A stretch of 64,000 bases of DNA from assembly GCA_029532415.1 (NCBI GenBank), contig JAQOTA010000040.1, forward strand, positions 26,848 through 90,847, read 5' to 3'. This DNA comes from Marasmius tenuissimus. Taxonomy: Eukaryota > Basidiomycota > Agaricomycetes > Agaricales > Marasmiaceae. Made by a program: the position numbers and the translations under genes. Shown piece after piece: positions 46,856 through 60,455 of the stretch; within the stretch, counting starts at the first letter, position 1; each line of letters begins with the position of its first letter. The notes under the pieces are model-generated. The model was not told the DNA's origin, searched no databases, and saw only the letters and a program-made list of their open reading frames with translations.

Positions 46856-47004
46856 TATTATACTATCGACATGGACTCCCCCACGAAACCAGACACGAAA
46901 CTGAAGGCCAACACCGGTTCGTCCTATTCCAAAAGAACACCGTACTCTAGAAACAAACAAAATCATGAACTGAATCGTAAAAACCTTGAGACTGATACTC
47001 ACCT

Positions 47005-47406
47005 TTACTTGCAAGGTGTAGGCGTAGGAGTGGCAGCTCCACACCCGCCAGGGCCCGGACATGACCTCGTCCAGGTCACCGTCTCAATTTCGGTGACGGT
47101 CACGACGGGTGGACCTGTCGCTCTCTGTTGTAGGTGGGTGGCAGTTGGAACGCAAGGACCTGTGTAGGTGGGTGTGGGACAGATAATTGGGGTGCAGGAG
47201 GGGACTTCAATGATTGTGGTGAGGGTGGTTGTGGTTGTGAGTGGGGGTAGGGTTATGGGGCTGAGGCTACGTAGGGAAGAGGATTAACGGCGAAAAGAAA
47301 GAGAGTAAAAAGAAAAGAAAACCCATACAGCGATGTTAAATCGAGTATTTGGCCGGCGACTAGGGTGGCGGTAACGAGCAATGAAGATAGCAGTTTGAGC
47401 GACATG
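47005..47406 (-). CDS. Small secreted cysteine-containing protein (112 residues)
   Basis: Complement of join(47005..47266, 47330..47406), one 63-nt GT-AG intron, phase in agreement. The N-terminus MSLKLLSSLLVTATLVAGQ is a classic signal peptide with likely cleavage after VAG. The mature part is Thr/Pro-rich (LTTTTTLTTIIEVPSC, TGPPVVTVTEIETVTW) with six cysteines in the last two thirds, and ends TPTPTPCK. No GPI signal or known domain is seen. Thr/Pro-rich stretches suggest O-mannosylation at the cell surface or outside the cell. It could be a cell-wall protein or an effector-like secreted protein; I cannot tell which. It lies 150 bases right of a CACTA-type element, with a TATA-like site 45 bases upstream of its start. 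Confidence 0.7.
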
Positions 47407-47450
47407 ATTGGGGTGCAGGTCGACTGAGGGAAAAAGTTGGGAGGAAGCCT

Positions 47451-47456
47451 TATAAC
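47451..47456 (-). promoter_or_regulatory. TATA-like site for the secreted-protein gene
   Basis: TTATAA lies 45 bases upstream of the start codon at 47406 on the minus strand. Position fits a compact fungal promoter. Confidence 0.35.
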
Positions 47457-48617
47457 TACAGCACTGCGTGAATAAGGGCTAAATCCCGCCGATGCTAGAT
47501 AATTATCAACTCGAGGCCCGAGAAGATTTGTTGAAAAATTGAATGTGCAGGGTACTAGGCCCAGAAGCCAAGATTCTGATGGTGACCCGGCGAGGTACAA
47601 GCAGCGAGAATGACTGGAGTTGCGGGCTCATGAGTCACAAGGCGGCGAGGGCTCTACAGGTACAGTCATATCAAGGTCGAATCCTTCAGTTCCATCACCC
47701 GGTGGTTGACGATTCAAACAATTGAGCCAAGGAATTCTATGTAGCCCTATGTCGGATCCGACGGTGGTGCTGGCAATTGTTGACTGTTAGTATCAGAGTC
47801 GAGATGAGTAGTATATGACTAGATAAAGTGTTGTTGAGTGTTGCTTTTGGGCACGGAATACGGTGTCCCAGCGTGCCTTGTAGGTGTCCAGAAGTCTCAA
47901 GTTGAATTTGGATCCCGGGCTATCTGGAATGCTGAGAGATCCTTTGAGACGCTCGATTGGGATGGGGAAGTACCCAGAACCGGGCTTAGAATGGTTCTCG
48001 GGTAGGCTGTGGATGCGTGAGCCGCATGGATATCGATAAGAAGTTGTGCTCGCTGTTCTGTGCTCGACGTGGTCATGTCCTAGGCCTTTGGCGACGGCTC
48101 TCCCCTGGAAGACGTCCTAAACCCGGTTGACCATTGAAGTCGCATGCTGAGACGTGCGGATCAAGCCGGTGTTAGCCATCCAGTCTAAGCATTGCAATAC
48201 GGCTTACTGTTGAGAAGTTTGAAGGTCGACTAATTGTGGCTACGCAGTGCGCACTGCTGCCAGTGACAAATCGCAAAAATGTCCTAGAATGCCATTCGCC
48301 GGACCACTGAGGTTGCAGAGCTGCAGATCGAAGTTCGATCCAGTACTATGTACTTGCACGTAGGACGCAGGATCGAGACGAAGAGTGAATAGAGCCGTTG
48401 GTTCAGATTGAGCCGAGCGACCAGTTCGATGACAATGGTTCAGTGGCAAGAGCCTGGGCGGGCGCCAATCAAGCGCTAAATCGCTGGTTTCCAGTTTCCC
48501 ACATGACTGCCACTGCTCTCTCTCTTCCTCTTCCACTTCCACTACCCCACTAGCCGTACTCAAAGCCGGTCACAGACATCCTACACTCTTTTATCCACGC
48601 TCTTTTATTTTTTTGAG
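47457..48617. other. Intergenic region
   Basis: Nothing supportable. A frame at 48240-48563 on the minus strand has no motif. The stretch just before 48618 is T-rich, as expected of a promoter for the downstream gene. Confidence 0.4.
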
Positions 48618-50309
48618 ATGCCATTTCTATACTCGAAGCTCTTCGCTATGTCTTCAAATCGCTCTCGCGTTAAGATGACTCGCCGTGCCGAAAACTTCAA
48701 CTCGCCCAGACAGCTTCCTCCTACAGCCACGGCTAGCAGCTTCAACTGGTGGCCTTATCCTCCGTGGGGTGCCACCACGTCGTCTGTGGCTCAGACTCCC
48801 GCGATAGCACTCGTCACAACAACAGTTCAATCTACTCAATCAGCAACACCCACCACAGAAACACGCTCTTCAGACATTCATTCCAGGCTCGTTTCGTCCA
48901 GTCTGTCGCCGTCTATCTCCTCGAACTCCACATCAAGTGCCGATATCGCATCTACCACTTCTCCTTCTGACACTCAAAGCATGATCACAATCAGTGGAAC
49001 TCGCGATTCTCAGTCTGCCGCCCCTTCCGACACTGTCGTCGAATATCCCAAAGTTCACCCAGGATCGAACACTGTCAACATCAACTTAATCCTTATCGTG
49101 GTCTTTGTCGTCATCGGTGTGCTTGTTGGTGGTATAATTGCGTGGTTTGCCTATGGATGCCTCAATCGGAAACGTTGGAGAAAGAGACGAAGAAGCGAGT
49201 TAGAAGTGGGCCCGGCATATTGTCCTCCCACTCCCAGCTCCAAATCAGGCGAGTTGGATGAATACTCTCGGGAGAAGGTGTCTTTAAGAGGAGACGACGA
49301 AGAACAAGGCGATCACGACGATGATAGTAGCTGGCATGCGTTGGACATCTACGATCCCCAGCCTCCCAGTGAACGTGCCGCTTTTCTCGGCCAACAGCCT
49401 GTCAATCCAGATTTCCTCGCACCAGTGCCCTCTACCAGAAAACCTCCATCTGCTTCACGCGGTCTCTACCGAGCGAAAACGGGTGCATCTATGTCGGTCT
49501 ACTCGCAAATCGGCGATGACGACGACATGGAAACCGCGTCGTTCGTGGGCGAACATAGTTTTGACCCTCGATCTCCTCGCGCTCCACCTTCGAGAACTCC
49601 TACAAAGAAGAAGCAATCTCTCAACTCCAACTCGATGCGCCGCGCGCCAACTACCGCTACTACGACTACGATGGCCAACTCCGATACACGGGCTCTCTCC
49701 CTCTCTCGGCGCAGGCCTACGTGCCCACGCGATGGTTCAAGCTCCTCTACTGAAAATACTGGCTCACTTAGTTACTCACGAAACGCTGATAAGGACCTTA
49801 GTCGAGCGAACACTTCGAAGACTACCACCACTATCAGGACTGTGGGAACTGCTATGGGTTTCAGGATTGTGGAAGAGTCGCCTCTACCTACGCCGCTCAG
49901 TAGCCCTCCCACTTCCTCTGACGGCCTATCCGGATTTTCCTGGGCCGGCGTTGGGGAGATGATCTGGGGAAACGTGACGAGCGACAGAGACTCCTCGGAT
50001 AGATATACGAATCTGCCTGATCGTGAAGGGAGGAATGGACAGAGTCCCGTCAAGAAGAAGTCGACTGGGTCTAGCAGTACTCGGACCACCCGGACGAACA
50101 GGACGAGAAGCAAGTCTTTAGTAGCCGCTGAGGAGAGAACGCGAGGGAAGGATGCGGGGGTGAAGGTTGATCAAGAACGGCGCCTGAGGGATTACTATGG
50201 CTATGGATCTGATTCTCATCATAATCTGCCCAGAAGCCCGCCGCAGATTACTAGCCCCAAGCTGGAGGAAACGTTGTGTTTCAGCCCTGTGATTGGACAG
50301 GGGAGGTGA
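48618..50309 (+). CDS. Ser/Thr-rich single-pass membrane protein (563 residues)
   Basis: An intronless frame from ATG 48618 (alternative starts at 48648 and 48675). Residues about 45-150 are Ser/Thr/Pro-rich and probably extracellular and glycosylated. A single membrane span follows (INLILIVVFVVIGVLVGGII, about residues 154-175), then a strongly basic stop-transfer stretch (NRKRWRKRRR) and a long, low-complexity cytoplasmic tail. The tail has acidic runs (DDDSSW), poly-Thr and many SP/TP sites. This is the layout of fungal wall-stress-sensor-like (Mid2/Wsc-like) proteins, but there is no WSC cysteine domain, so the assignment stays structural. No signal peptide is evident at the very N-terminus, so the span may act as a signal anchor. 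Confidence 0.75.
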   Translation: MPFLYSKLFAMSSNRSRVKMTRRAENFNSPRQLPPTATASSFNWWPYPPWGATTSSVAQTPAIALVTTTVQSTQSATPTTETRSSDIHSRLVSSSLSPSISSNSTSSADIASTTSPSDTQSMITISGTRDSQSAAPSDTVVEYPKVHPGSNTVNINLILIVVFVVIGVLVGGIIAWFAYGCLNRKRWRKRRRSELEVGPAYCPPTPSSKSGELDEYSREKVSLRGDDEEQGDHDDDSSWHALDIYDPQPPSERAAFLGQQPVNPDFLAPVPSTRKPPSASRGLYRAKTGASMSVYSQIGDDDDMETASFVGEHSFDPRSPRAPPSRTPTKKKQSLNSNSMRRAPTTATTTTMANSDTRALSLSRRRPTCPRDGSSSSTENTGSLSYSRNADKDLSRANTSKTTTTIRTVGTAMGFRIVEESPLPTPLSSPPTSSDGLSGFSWAGVGEMIWGNVTSDRDSSDRYTNLPDREGRNGQSPVKKKSTGSSSTRTTRTNRTRSKSLVAAEERTRGKDAGVKVDQERRLRDYYGYGSDSHHNLPRSPPQITSPKLEETLCFSPVIGQGR

Positions 50310-50641
50310 TGAGCGAGCAATTCGACTCCAGATGAGGGATTTTTATGGACTATTGTTACTTGCGTACGATGCAGGGGTTCTTACAGGGTAGTCGTCAGTG
50401 AGTAGACAGCGAGGCCTTTGTAATCTTCTGTGGCCTCTATTCTACTTAGATAGTTTGGGATGTAACTGGTTCTCAGCGCTCAGCTCTCAGTTCATTGCGG
50501 TGTGAATGGATCTTCAACTTCACCGGGAACAAAACCCATACGCGCAGCCCTTCTGGGCTCGGTGTGTTCGCGAACAGCTCAATGTATTGAGTACATAGAG
50601 CCACTTAAGTACCCAACTATTCTCGACGTCCTGAGAGTCCT

Positions 50642-51630
50642 TCACCTCCCCTTCTGCTCTTTCGTCAGCTTCGCAGCGCTTTCGGCATAGTTAAGTTGGT
50701 GTGCCAGGTCTTTTCCCAGCGTATAGATAATCATGGCGGGGAAGATTATCCAAGGCCTTGATACATAGGGTGCAACACCATCAGCAAGCGTCCTCACGAA
50801 ACCTAATATGTGGATATATCAACTTACGCGCCGGGGATAATCCAATAGGTGACAATAGTCTTCAAATCATTGTGTCCGATAGCACAGTAATTGCAGTAGT
50901 ACTCTTGCGCCCAATATAGGATCGTTTTGGCCAATGTCAACGATGCAGAAGTGAAGCCGATGAGAGGTGCGGTAGGCCAAGCGACAAAATAAGCGGCATA
51001 AAGGTACAGTCCGTTCAGTAAGGTTTCAACGACGTTCATGAGAGCTGCGTGAGAGCGAGGACCCAGTGAGGAATTACGAAGAACTTGAGATGAAAGTCGT
51101 GGACACACCTTGGGCATTCGCAAACCCATCCCCGCGTTCGTATGCCTCGACGCCGTACACCTTGGGGATACGAATATTCAGGGTTGTCCCTTTGTGGTTG
51201 GAAAGAGTCGGGTCGTTGCACTCACCAGATCTATCTGGCGGTTTGGACCTTGCATTAGCACTGGTTCTAGGCGAAGAAAGGCAGTTGTAGACGTACTTTT
51301 TGGTAGAGACTGTAGGGAGCCCAGTACTGGTGCATGTCCCCGCCCTGACGAACTGCTCAGAACACCTGCTGACGCTACCTCAGAGTAGAACCTACCTCGA
51401 ATGAACGCGGTCTGACACATAATTTCAGTAAGAAACCCTCGTTAATAGCCAGCCAATCAGTCCGTACCTCATGAAACAGAACCCAGCATCCCAGAACATA
51501 ATCTACCATTGCAAGATGTCAGCCGGTGTTTTTTGAAAAAAAAACGGTGGTCGCTGAGTGTGAACCTTCGACTTACCGGGGCTGTAATCAAGAACCACAA
51601 TGAAATCCAGGTATATGTCTTTGGCGCCAT
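50642..51630 (-). CDS. Conserved multi-pass membrane protein, eight exons including a 9-nt micro-exon (181 residues)
   Basis: Complement of join(50642..50756, 50828..51044, 51109..51160, 51226..51234, 51297..51344, 51396..51411, 51468..51502, 51577..51630). All seven introns are GT-AG with phases in agreement. The predicted protein starts MAPKTYTWISLWF and has helices around ITAPIMFWDAGFCFM, NVVETLLNGLYLYAAYF, APLIGFTSASLTLAKTIL and PWIIFPAMIIYTLG. Between them is a conserved loop (YWAQEYYCNYCAIGHNDLKT). A family with this loop and a GDGFxNAQ motif is widespread in basidiomycetes and resembles the EXPERA/emopamil-binding fold (sterol or lipid isomerase-like); the fold assignment is from memory. 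Exon 3 is 16 nt and exon 5 only 9 nt (Ile-Asp-Leu). Skipping the 9-nt exon keeps the frame, so it could be alternatively used. Confidence 0.82.
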
Positions 51631-52748
51631 GTCGAGGTTGTGCTTCCTACTGCCTACGGATTGTGTCTTTGGTGGGTTTGTCCCTTTTGGCAAATTTTCC
51701 TTGCTTGACACGAAGGAAGAATGCGGAATGTTGTAGCTGTTGTGATGATTGTAAGTAGACCCCGCTTTTCATTTCGTTTCGAACACAATTTATCCCAATG
51801 TGGATAGGGCGGACCTGACGCTCGCACGGTACTCAAAAATATAGGACTCGGGCAACGGTAGGCAACGGTGTTCGGCTTGCAGGGACCAGATCTCCTGCTT
51901 ATTTCCCCATGAAAAGAAGAGTGCCCTCTAGCCCTTTCAGGCTGACGAGGTAGAGTCCCCGCCTCTCGGAGTTGATCTGCGTTGCGACTCCTTCCAAACA
52001 AAAGGCGCGCAATGAAAAACAATCATCTTGAAGCGAGAAAAGCAATATAGTACGAGCCTCTCTGAGTGATCCGACGGTTTCTACGGAAACTTTTTGCCGG
52101 CTCAATTGTGGCGTTTTTGATGGACTCATCTCACGATCCGATTCCCAGCAGTCTCCGTTCTATCGACTCTGAGCCCTATTGCACCCTCCTAAAGCTTCAG
52201 GTATCATCGACTTTACCTCTCAAAACTCGATTAAAATGAGCCCTTGTTGGCTGGCTGGGGTTTCCGCTGCACGGACCTTTAGGTGGGGGGAATGGCACTG
52301 CCGGTATGGCAAGGTTGTGTCTCCAAAACTCTGCATTCAGGTGCTTCTCGCTCACTGCCTTACCCACAAAGCTAGAGATTGCGCCAAATCCTTTATCTGT
52401 GATGAATCGATGGCAGAGACGGCAGCACGGTCATGAGGCTATATTTATAGTGGGCACTTTGACAATGCTCCGCCACCGGAGGCTAGCGCTGACCATCGAG
52501 TTGAGCGAGTCTCGTCGAAGTGGGATCCTTGTCTTCGGCCAATTTCTGTTAGTCTGGACAATCCGATTCTCCACGAATATATTAGGAACAAGTCTCATAC
52601 ATCTGCTCCGAATTCGATGGGTCCTAAGAGGTCCGTCCTCCAGCGCTTATTCGGCGCTTGCGGATGTTGTCATTGTTCGCTCCAATTCACGTGGCCTTGA
52701 CAGCCCTTATACCCACCCTACGACAACGACCTGGACGACTCGCCCAGC
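51631..52748. other. Divergent intergenic region
   Basis: It separates the membrane-protein gene (-) from the RhoGAP gene (+). No gene is supported; frames at 51899-52436 have no motif or splice support. It should contain both promoters. Confidence 0.4.
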
Positions 52749-55520
52749 ATGAGTGAACCGACACCGAGGACGTCGATGGATCATCAATCCTTATCCAACG
52801 GCCCTATTCCCCTCTTTGATACCCAACTCAGATTCGTCAATGACAGTTTTCTCAGCCTTTTTCTCGAGCGGTGAGTTGGTTCGAATAGGATCGCGTGCCT
52901 TTGGAAGCCTAACCACGTTTACAGGAAAAGAATTGAGGAGACATAGTATGTGGCAAGCCCTTGATAGTAACACAGCTCTTTGATTGCATTCTAGCGTCGA
53001 TTCTCTCGTCAAGTTGTACAGAAAGATCAAATCCATCGATTCTTTTCTCGACGATCGCAGTGATCTCAGTACTACACGAAGTGCTTGGGCTGAAGTGAGG
53101 GAGAACGTGGAGCGTGGTCAGTCAATTCCTCTATCCTACGTGCATGAGGTCTTCTAACGCGTTCAAGTGTATAGAGGCCCAAGCAAGACACGCTTTTCTG
53201 GCTACTTTGAACGCCGACGTGATAACGCCTCTTACCAACCTTAAGGTTCCGTTTCCTCTCCGAATATTCTCAGCAAACTGATATAGAAACAGGAATCACA
53301 AGAACGAACACGGAAGCGCATCAAGGAGGACTTGAAGGAGTCTGGCATGGCCTACCATGACTATGCAGAGGTGTCTCTCCCCAGGCTAAAGCAACGATAT
53401 AATAGGAAGTACCAGGAAGTTGAGGTGTTTATCATATCCAGAATTTTGTGTATCCCAAGTTCTCATTCCAACAAAAGGAAATCAAGAGGGCGGCGGCGGC
53501 ACCAATTTCTCCGCCACCAACTGCGACTACACACCCAGACTATCAAGGTCTCAGAGACGCACAACCGTCACGTCCTACTGTCACTTCCCCCCAGCCACTG
53601 CGCGCTCTCGACCGTCGGCCATCAGGAAGTGCCCCGGGTGTACGCAACCGATCGCCCTCCTCAGGGCACGCATTTTCGGAGTTCGCGAAAGAAGGGAAGA
53701 AGCAACTCAATCAACTGATCGGCCTGTTAGACAAAGGCGGATCTGTCAGAGATCCTTCAGGTGGACGAGAAAATCTCGCTTTGAGGACGGTACGGGCGAA
53801 ACGGGACCTTGACGAGGCAGACAAGGAATACCGCAAAGGCGTTCATTGGTTGGAGACCTTACGGTTGAGACGTATCAAGACTCTTGAAAGTGGATATAAC
53901 GTGAGTGTTATCAACCGTTCTACCTTCGGTTTCGACTACATCTCGCGCACAATAGAGTCTCGTTACATTTGTCGAGGACGTTTCCGGCACGATGAAGAAC
54001 ATCCTCGAGAAATATACAGACAATTTGACGTAGGCTTTCGGCGTTTATTGACTCATGACTGATGTCACTCAGAGCTTTTACTAGTGCGACCTACGCCACC
54101 CAAACCCAACTCTACTCCCATGCACACGCTGTCGTCACCAAGATTAACCCAGAGAAAGACAAGGCGAAATACTCGGCATTCGTACCCAAATCTCTGCAAT
54201 CCGCAATACCCGAAAAGACCTTGTACCACAATGGCATCGTCGGGGAGTGCAACGACCTTATCTTCGGGTTTAGTCTGCAAGATTATGCAACGACCAAGAA
54301 TCTACCTGAAGGGGAGATACCTAAGATTATACGGATATGTATAGCAGAGATAGATAAGAGAGGGTTGGATGCGGAGGGCATATTTCGTGTGAGTTCCATT
54401 ACGTTCCAAAGATGTGGTTTTAGACTGACGCAGGCGGTCAGGTGTCGGGCCGCCATGCTATCGTTCAATCCGTAAGTTGCGCTACTTGCCGTCGTGTCTT
54501 TTGCAAATCTAACCGGCTTGCTCAAAGATGCAACACGACCTGGAGAAGGATGAGGAATCTTTTGAATTCAGCGCAAAAGATGATATCTTCGCGGTTGCAT
54601 CTTTATTGAAGGCATGTCACCATTCCCTCTGATCTCAGGACCTTGACGAGAACTGTCTACAGCTTTATTTGCGTGAACTCCCCGAGCCTGTGTTCCGATT
54701 TTCGTTGCAAGATAGGATTCAGCATTCAGAGGATCTAGGTGCGCGATAATATGATGCTAGTTGCCTCGTTCTGACGTCGAGTGCAGCGGACCATCGATCC
54801 AATAATTTCATCCTCCTACGATCGAAGATGAGAAGGTTACCACCCGTACATCAAGCGACCCTCAAAGCTTTAGTCGAACATCTTGCTCGAGTCGCCTCGA
54901 ACTTCGAGAAGAACAAGATGGATCCAAAGAATCTCGCTATCGTTTTTGGCGGCGTAATATTCGGGGAAGACGAGGCTCCAAAACCCGGCGACCTCTTGAA
55001 CATGCAAAACTTTAAAGATTCGCTCATGGAAGACCTCATCACGCATGCTCACATACTCTTCAGTGACGAACAACAACCTCAGGGCAGTCTTCAGCCACAA
55101 GAACCTTCCCCCAAGAATTCCCCGAAATACTCCCCCAAGCATTCGCCCAAGCGCCCAGTGGAGAAGGAGAAGCTCGACCCTCCCCAATCTTCTAACTCGC
55201 CTCCTTTACCGCCAATGCCCACGGAAGAACCTGCACCTCAGTATTACGGATCCAAGACGACGAAAATAGCCAACGTTCCCCCATCACCGATTCTTATATC
55301 GCCAATATCTCTTACTTCAGATGATTTCTCCCCCGCCTTACCCGCACGACCAGCGAACAGTATACACCCGTCTGCTCGATCACCGACAAAGGAACGTACG
55401 GATCTTTCACCTCCATCGTTGCCACCTCGACCGCGACAGCAGCAGCTTCCGCCGCCTTCCCCATCCTTGACAGTGAATTCATCGGTATTGGAGACCGATG
55501 AATCCGTTAGTCATGAATGA
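52749..55520 (+). CDS. RGD1: F-BAR domain RhoGAP (Rgd1-like, 736 residues)
   Basis: Join(52749..52870, 52925..52945, 52995..53116, 53175..53245, 53287..53424, 53478..53900, 53956..54029, 54073..54388, 54442..54471, 54528..54611, 54663..54738, 54787..55520), phases agreeing throughout. The N-terminal F-BAR/FCH part has FLSLFLERKRIEETYVDSLV, AWAEVRENVE and coiled segments (RTRKRIKEDLKES, KRDLDEADKEYRKG). The RhoGAP domain (about residues 380-560) includes the arginine-finger motif AEGIFRVSG, LYLRELPEPVF, and the NLAIVFGG signature. The C-terminus is Pro/Ser-rich with PPxLPPRP-like SH3 ligands. Rgd1-type proteins bind curved plasma membrane and stimulate GTP hydrolysis by Rho3/Rho4, controlling polarity and cytokinesis. 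The intron after LASLLK (54612-54662) is GC-AG. Exon 2 is only 21 nt. The symbol is by domain layout and is not proof of orthology. Confidence 0.88.
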
Positions 55521-56159
55521 ACGGCTTTTCGTCGCCGCGCAAAGGCGGACGAGGGCGCATGACACCCGCCAATGATTCGAGTAATATCGTCGTCATAGCG
55601 TTGTGTAGCTACATACGTTGGCGTCGAGAATGTGGTTGCTGGGCAGTGGAGAGCCTCCGAATGGCGATTGACGTCATCGCAGAGTCGTGGCGACTGGTCT
55701 CTGCGGGGTTTTTATTACGGGTTTTGGGCTGTAGGTATATGGTTGTTGTAATTGGACCCACGAGCATCTATGTCACCTTTCTACGAACAACGTATGTATG
55801 TAATGTACATTCCTATACCTCTCAGATTGAACATTTGTAGCTGTTCGTTCAATTGACGAACTTTCAGAAGGGCGATGCAAATGTAGGCCAAAATTGGCAC
55901 GGGAATTGGAAAACCCGAGAGAACGTTTATTCCATCCGAGTTCATTTGAGTACTACGCCGTTCCACCCGTATTCATCATTGAAGAAAGTGTGAACGTAAA
56001 AGAAAAGTCTAGGTCCATGTGGTACAGTAATTTTTGAAGTTCCAGTCCATCGTAACGAAGAAAAGAAAAAAGCGTAGAAAAGCGAAGAGAAAGCCCGGGA
56101 TGATCATTAATCGTACAGTAACCAAGTTTTTTTCATCTTCCTTCATCCGTCCGAATCCT
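55521..56159. other. Convergent intergenic region
   Basis: It lies between the 3' ends of the RhoGAP gene (+) and GFA1 (-). No gene is supported. Confidence 0.5.
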
Positions 56160-58706
<2,547 letters not shown>

Positions 58707-58857
58707 GATCGATTAAAGAGAGAAATGAAGCTTCGAGAAGAGGGTCAGCACGGCAAGGAGCGGCGAGAACAAGGGTGATACGCACCGTGGACGATGAAGA
58801 GAAGATGATGGTAAGAAAGAGGAAAGGACGTGAAGTCCAGGAGAACCTGCGACCGGC

Positions 58858-58866
58858 TTTATATAC
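58858..58866 (-). promoter_or_regulatory. TATA box of GFA1 (TATATAAAG)
   Basis: TATATAAAG on the minus strand, about 150 bases upstream of the GFA1 start codon, is the best core-promoter candidate. Confidence 0.5.
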
Positions 58867-58899
58867 TGGATGCAAACAGTGTCAAATGAATGACAGTCC

Positions 58900-60455
58900 C
58901 CCTTATCTCGTTAAAGTTCACACCTGCACAGCCTGTTGCGAATCACCGCCCTAACCGTTACCGCATGCCTCTTTTTCTGTTCTCTGCACTTCATGTAACG
59001 CTCACATCGGCAACGTCGGTCAAATTGCACAACTGATGGTTCCAGCACTGCCTGACCAGTCGGAGGAACACAGACTCCTGCTCTATGCCAAGTATCTGTC
59101 TTCTCTGGTCTACCTCGCGCGCTGTGGTCAAGGTTCTCGCCAGTTCTCGTGTATGTCGTGTTTATTCTGCGAATTCGCCAGAACTCAACATGCTACGACC
59201 AATTCGGATCCGTTTTGCTTCCGAGGTCAGCCAGATACCCGCTCTCGGTTGTACCAAGCGTTCATTCATCGTTAATGCTATTTGCCAGGCATAAATCGGC
59301 TTGCTTCAAGAGCTCCTGAACGACCTCTCGTCAACGAAACAACGAACATTGCTGTTTTGACGTGTCTGATGTCCTGGATGGTCTGATAAACGTTCGTCAA
59401 GCGGGAAATCAACGACACGGTGTGAGCATCATCGCAATCTTGTAACTCAGTCACACTAACGGGCATTTTTCTCCAGGTCCTTCAGTAAACACCACCTCCT
59501 CGTGGTCGCGTATAGTTATTTCAGGGACAGCTTCGTTTCCGAATTTTCCCAAATATCTATTTATTGTGCGGTCTCGGGCAGCCCTGTGGTGTAATTCGTG
59601 AGGCAATGCACGTAAGTTAGAAGGGGGGTAACATCACGCCGAGAGACCCTATCCTACCATATCCTTTTGGTGCTTTGAGCGGCGAAATTCACTTCTACTT
59701 ATCTCTAGGTCTACTTGGGGCGTTCCCGCTCATGCAAGACCATCCACTAGTTACCAGGTCCATCATGATTCAAGTACCGGCGCGGATGCATTCAACGTTC
59801 AACACAGCATCGGTTGAGGGAAGAACCATCTCGGTGATCCAACACCGTGTTATGTTTAATGGTAAAGCCAAGAATGACCCAGGGGTCAACCAGTCATAAC
59901 GCACCTTTCTGCACGCCACTCGGCTTGTTACGTTCTCCAAGACGCGACACGAAGCCGTGGAGAGGGCCCTATAGTGAGTTCCTCACTGGTTTATCTTGGA
60001 CTGATGTTCTCCCTAATAGTAGTCACAAGAACCCCTTACATTCTAACTCTGGGAAGACACGCCGCCTGAGTTTCTCAAATCACGCCCCAAAACGCGAACA
60101 AAACGCGTTTCCTCGCCCCCCAAGGCCAATAGGAAGGTCATCATGCACAGTTGCAGTTGATTGGCACCCTCAAATACTGATTCTGTGTTCGATGTGATAG
60201 ATCGAGGTGTTGCAATAAGTCAGTTGTGGCTCGTGTCAGTAAACATGAAGATTGGTATCCTCCGCTCCATATACTACAGGATTATGATCATGCCCACAAT
60301 GGGTTTCCTGTACACATTACGATAGCCTTCCCAATTGAAGTACCGTACGGCGTACATACCCTGAGTTCAACTTGCACTCCGGATTTGGAGACCCCCAGTA
60401 CTAGCCCTTAGCACGGTCTCTTTCGGGCTGAGCGCTGAGCAAATTGATCACTTCG
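58900..60455. other. Intergenic region
   Basis: No gene is supported. A 69-residue frame at 59085-59294 has an Arg/Ser-rich N-terminus like a mitochondrial presequence but no identifiable domain. Promoters of GFA1 (left) and the phosphopantothenate-cysteine ligase gene (right) must lie here. Confidence 0.4.

Noticed and set aside
59085..59294. 69-residue frame with a mitochondrial-presequence-like start
   Set aside because: Too short, no continuation through plausible splice sites and no domain; noted only as part of the intergenic region.
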